DNA of 64,000 nucleotides from an uncultured Spartobacteria bacterium (GTDB lineage: Bacteria > Verrucomicrobiota > Verrucomicrobiia > Chthoniobacterales > Chthoniobacteraceae), in the NCBI GenBank assembly GCA_903933715.1, contig CAIZLD010000056.1:34483-98482 (forward strand), written 5' to 3'. The first letter of the stretch is position 1, and every line of letters starts with the position of its first letter. The notes beneath the pieces were generated by a model. It ran no database searches. It was not told the DNA's origin and worked only from the letters and a program-made list of their open reading frames with translations. Positions 61,866 to 64,000 of the stretch are shown piece by piece. The position numbers and the translations under genes were made by a program.

Positions 61866-62054
61866 GGATGGGTTTACGCGAGGAGTTGAAAAAAGCACAT
61901 TAGAGCAACGTTGCGTCGGGCTCAATAGCGATTCGTTGTAGAAAAGTGTAAAAATCTTTGTTGCCAAAGAGTCTCCGGGTCATTACTGGTGTGCGCACTC
62001 GATCCATTCCGGAACCAAACAAAAATTTTAACCCCAAAACAGGAAAAACCCAAT

Positions 62055-62297
62055 ATGTCAGAGAAAAGCATCGAAGAAAAAGTCAGAGACATCATCGTCG
62101 AGCAACTGGGAGTCAATCCCGAACAAGTGACCATCAATGCTTCGTTTATCGAAGATTTGGGCGCTGATTCGCTGGATACCGTCGAACTCGTGATGGCGTT
62201 TGAAGAAGAGTTCTCAGTGGAAGTTCCGGATGAGGACGCCGAAAAACTTCAAACCGTGGGCGATGTCGTCAAATACATCGAAGAAAAAGGCAAATAA
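62055..62297 (+). CDS. acpP: Acyl carrier protein
   Basis: The product is 80 residues from ATG 62055 with SD-like AGGAAAA 8 nt upstream. The phosphopantetheine-attachment Ser is in [17 protein letters not shown]. The acidic composition is typical of fatty-acid synthesis ACP. fabF, the usual downstream gene, is not here; instead a strong terminator follows. Confidence 0.97.
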   Translation: MSEKSIEEKVRDIIVEQLGVNPEQVTINASFIEDLGADSLDTVELVMAFEEEFSVEVPDEDAEKLQTVGDVVKYIEEKGK

Positions 62298-62330
62298 CCA
62301 ACTTCAACCCGCAGGTAAACTGTGAACAAA

Positions 62331-62361
62331 AAAGCCACGATGCCCTCGTGGCTTTTTTTTT
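62331..62361 (+). terminator. Rho-independent terminator after acpP
   Basis: Stem AGCCACGA / TCGTGGCT (62333-62340 and 62346-62353) with a TGCCC loop and a run of nine T residues. Confidence 0.92.
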
Positions 62362-62399
62362 GCCCACGTAAAAAGATTGCCGGATGCGAACAGCTTTGG

Positions 62400-62428
62400 T
62401 TGAGTTCCAGCAGGAAACCGGATACTTT
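62400..62428 (+). promoter_or_regulatory. Predicted promoter of the 62442 gene
   Basis: TTGAGT (62400-62405), a 17-nt spacer, and TACTTT (62423-62428). The -10 ends 13 nt before ATG 62442. Confidence 0.5.
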
Positions 62429-62441
62429 TGAGAGCACTTCC

Positions 62442-63266
62442 ATGATTAAATCCTTTTTGACCGCTCCCAGAGCGCTTTGGAAAAACGCTTGGATTCTGGC
62501 GCTTGCCGCTCCTCTTCTGGGGTATGCCCAAAGCGAACCGCCCCGCCGGATTGACGTCGGCTCCCTGCCCGCAACGGTCGTGGACGAAGTGGTGATCCCG
62601 GTCCCCACGGAGGTTTTTGGCGTGCTCGACAAGCTCGGGTCGCCCAATTGGCACGAAGTGCTGCGGCCCGTCAAAACCGAGAACCTGGGCAATCGCGCTC
62701 AAGTCGCGCTGCTGCTCGGCTCCACGATCGCCGAAGGGTTCATCGCCGTGGAAGCCCAGGAGCCCGAAGAGGTCAAAAAAATCGGTCGCCAGGTATTGAC
62801 CCTTTCCAAAGCCATCGGCGTTCAGAAATCGGTGATCAGCCGGACCAATAGCATCATCCAAGCCGCCGACAAAAAGAACTGGCCGGTGATCCGGCGCGAA
62901 TTTGACGGGGCATCCAAGGATGTCAAACAGGCCATGATCGAACTCGAAGACGCCCAGCTCGCCCAACTGGTCAGCCTGGGCGGCTGGTTGCGCGGCACCG
63001 AGGCGCTCACCCAGGTGGTGATGAAAAATTATACGAAGGACGGGGCCGAACTGCTCCATCAGCCGGCAATCCTCCAGTATTTCGAACGCAAACTTCATGA
63101 ACTAAACCCCCGATTAAAAGAAAACAGGGTGGTGGGTCAAATTGCGGCCCGTTTGCCGGAATTAGGCACACTCATCGAGCCTGCGGGCGGCGTATCTCCA
63201 CAAAAAGTGGAAAAGATTAACTCCATCACCGCGGGACTGGTGAAAGCCATTTCCTCCCAGGATTAA
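62442..63266 (+). CDS. Exported hypothetical protein
   Basis: The product is 274 residues from ATG 62442. A signal peptide (APRALWKNAWILALAAPLLG, cleavage near GYAQS) is followed by a mainly helical mature region (LLLGSTIAEGFIAVEAQEPE, VRIGRQVLTLSKAIGV-like helix, IELEDAQLAQLVSLGGWLRG). I recognise no family. It is followed after 3 nt by another exported-protein gene. Confidence 0.75.
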   Translation: MIKSFLTAPRALWKNAWILALAAPLLGYAQSEPPRRIDVGSLPATVVDEVVIPVPTEVFGVLDKLGSPNWHEVLRPVKTENLGNRAQVALLLGSTIAEGFIAVEAQEPEEVKKIGRQVLTLSKAIGVQKSVISRTNSIIQAADKKNWPVIRREFDGASKDVKQAMIELEDAQLAQLVSLGGWLRGTEALTQVVMKNYTKDGAELLHQPAILQYFERKLHELNPRLKENRVVGQIAARLPELGTLIEPAGGVSPQKVEKINSITAGLVKAISSQD

Positions 63267-63269
63267 CCC

Positions 63270-63701
63270 GTGAAAACGATCTTTTCCACCCTCGCTTTTC
63301 TGATCCTGCTGGGCTGTTGCAACGTCCGCGCCACCGTCGATGACGCCCTCTCCTTTGCGCTGGAAGCCGCCCGGCCTTACGTCAAAGAAGGGTTCACCGT
63401 CCGCGAAGATTACTGGGGCGGGGATCTGCCGGTCAAACAATCCAAGGCCATTGTCCAACAACTCTTCAAGGGAAACGAATACTGGTTCTGGATGGGAACC
63501 GACGTCGCGAGCGCGAAAATTTCGATCCACGTTTACGACTCCGAGGGTCGGCTGGCCGAAGTGGAAGTAGCCAAACCCAAACCGCATATGGCGGCGGCCC
63601 GGGTGGTTCCGAAAGTCAGCGGCTCGTATTATCTGATCGTCGAGATCGAAAAATCGCCCATGGAGCGGACCCACTGGGCGCTCGCCTACGGCTTCAGGTA
63701 A
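63270..63701 (+). CDS. Exported hypothetical protein with C-terminal beta domain
   Basis: The product is 143 residues from GTG 63270. A signal peptide (KTIFSTLAFLILLGCCNVRA) has a possible lipobox LLGC. The mature region has a short helix, then a beta stretch (SAKISIHVYDSEGRLAEVEV, GSYYLIVEIEKSP) like small PPC-type domains. It is coupled by distance to the 62442 gene. The function is unknown. Confidence 0.7.
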   Translation: MKTIFSTLAFLILLGCCNVRATVDDALSFALEAARPYVKEGFTVREDYWGGDLPVKQSKAIVQQLFKGNEYWFWMGTDVASAKISIHVYDSEGRLAEVEVAKPKPHMAAARVVPKVSGSYYLIVEIEKSPMERTHWALAYGFR

Positions 63702-63743
63702 TCGATTTTTCATAACTCCTATTACTCCCACGAGTCCTATTTT

Positions 63744-63815
63744 ATGGGAATTATGGGAATTATGGGAATTATGGGAATTATGGGAATTATGGGGATTATG
63801 GGGATTATGGGGATT
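63744..63815. repeat. Eight tandem 9-bp repeats
   Basis: Five units of ATGGGAATT followed by three of ATGGGGATT run directly into the left end of palindromic copy 3 (which begins TTAGGCTGAATCG at about 63814). A related non-tandem fragment is at about 41175-41205. Confidence 0.93.
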
Positions 63816-64000
63816 AGGCTGAATCGACATTCAAAAGCCGCCGCAACCCGGAGGGTTGCCAGCGAATAGCCGGTGGTTGAGCGTTAGCGACACCACCGGA
63901 TGAGGTGTTGGAAAGAATTCACCCCAAAGGGGTGGCAGAAAACGAGGCGATGGCTCTGCCACCCCTTTGGGGTGAGGCTCGGTTTTGCATTGACCGGTGG
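63814..64000. repeat. Palindromic mosaic element, copy 3 (outer shell inverted; truncated by window end)
   Basis: The left outer shell (AAAGCCGCCGCAACCCGGAG + GGTTGCC) is the reverse complement of the right outer shell of copy 1. The 30-bp arm (63870-63899), middle shell and core are oriented as in copy 1. The right side is cut by the window edge after seven bases of the second arm. Confidence 0.92.

Overview
This 64-kb window reads as core chromosome of a Gram-negative bacterium, most likely a Verrucomicrobiota member (inference). Outer-membrane traits are clear: TolC, lipoproteins, DegP, a PpiD/SurA-type chaperone and ExbB/ExbD. The PVC-like flavour comes from a DUF4159 protein, a formylglycine-enzyme-like (SUMF1-type) sensor domain, ExbB with an N-terminal signal-like segment, and gene spacers packed with palindromic repeats. 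No tRNA, rRNA, IS element, integrase or CRISPR array was recognised.

Layout. 1-6.0 kb (minus): fused str/S10 ribosomal operon rpsL-rpsG-fusA-rpsJ-rplC-rplD-rplW-rplB-rpsS, without tuf. 6.4-8.8 kb: UVR-motif protein, a short recO and gluQ. 8.9-13.8 kb: a TonB-like DUF4159 protein divergent from a polyprenyl diphosphate synthase, aspartate kinase and a CruF-like carotenoid protein. 13.9-17.3 kb (minus): CYTH, CHAD, phoB and phoR, a phosphate/polyphosphate unit. 17.4-23.9 kb: an MGDG-synthase-like glycosyltransferase, a minus-strand TPR-exbB-exbD-exbD operon, a periplasmic chaperone and ubiE. 24.4-32.7 kb: pcrA/uvrD, a lysophospholipid acyltransferase, pyrF, an HtrA protease and two peptide-ABC permeases. 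33.4-39.9 kb: cell-shape operon mreB-mreC-mreD-mrdA followed by rng. 40-48 kb: a lipoprotein, a small DNA-binding-like protein, MoeB-rhodanese, gap-pgk-tpiA, a CBS-type Mn pyrophosphatase and larB. 48.2-51.4 kb: six translationally coupled phage-like genes (tail-fibre/LamG protein, small protein, XhlA-like, u-spanin-like, holin-like, GH108 endolysin) with no other phage genes. 51.4-57.7 kb: tolC, then a TPR protein, a receiver-pseudokinase-TM-SUMF1 chimera and a secreted protein. 57.9-63.7 kb: N-acetylmuramoyl-L-alanine amidase, nnr, an RGG/PVVEA-repeat protein, acpP and two exported proteins.

The strongest non-coding signal is a family of roughly 260-bp palindromic elements (28.2, 39.9 and 63.8 kb). 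Their concentric shells occur in different relative orientations, and their first bases supply or abut the stop codon of the gene upstream. Divergent or half copies lie at 32.8 and 57.7 kb. Separate short repeat families (AATCTGCG stem-loops, GCGCAAAA stem-loops, GTTCCCAA hairpins) fill most other spacers. Several predicted promoters put the -10 box only 9-16 nt before the start codon, which suggests short-leader or leaderless transcripts.
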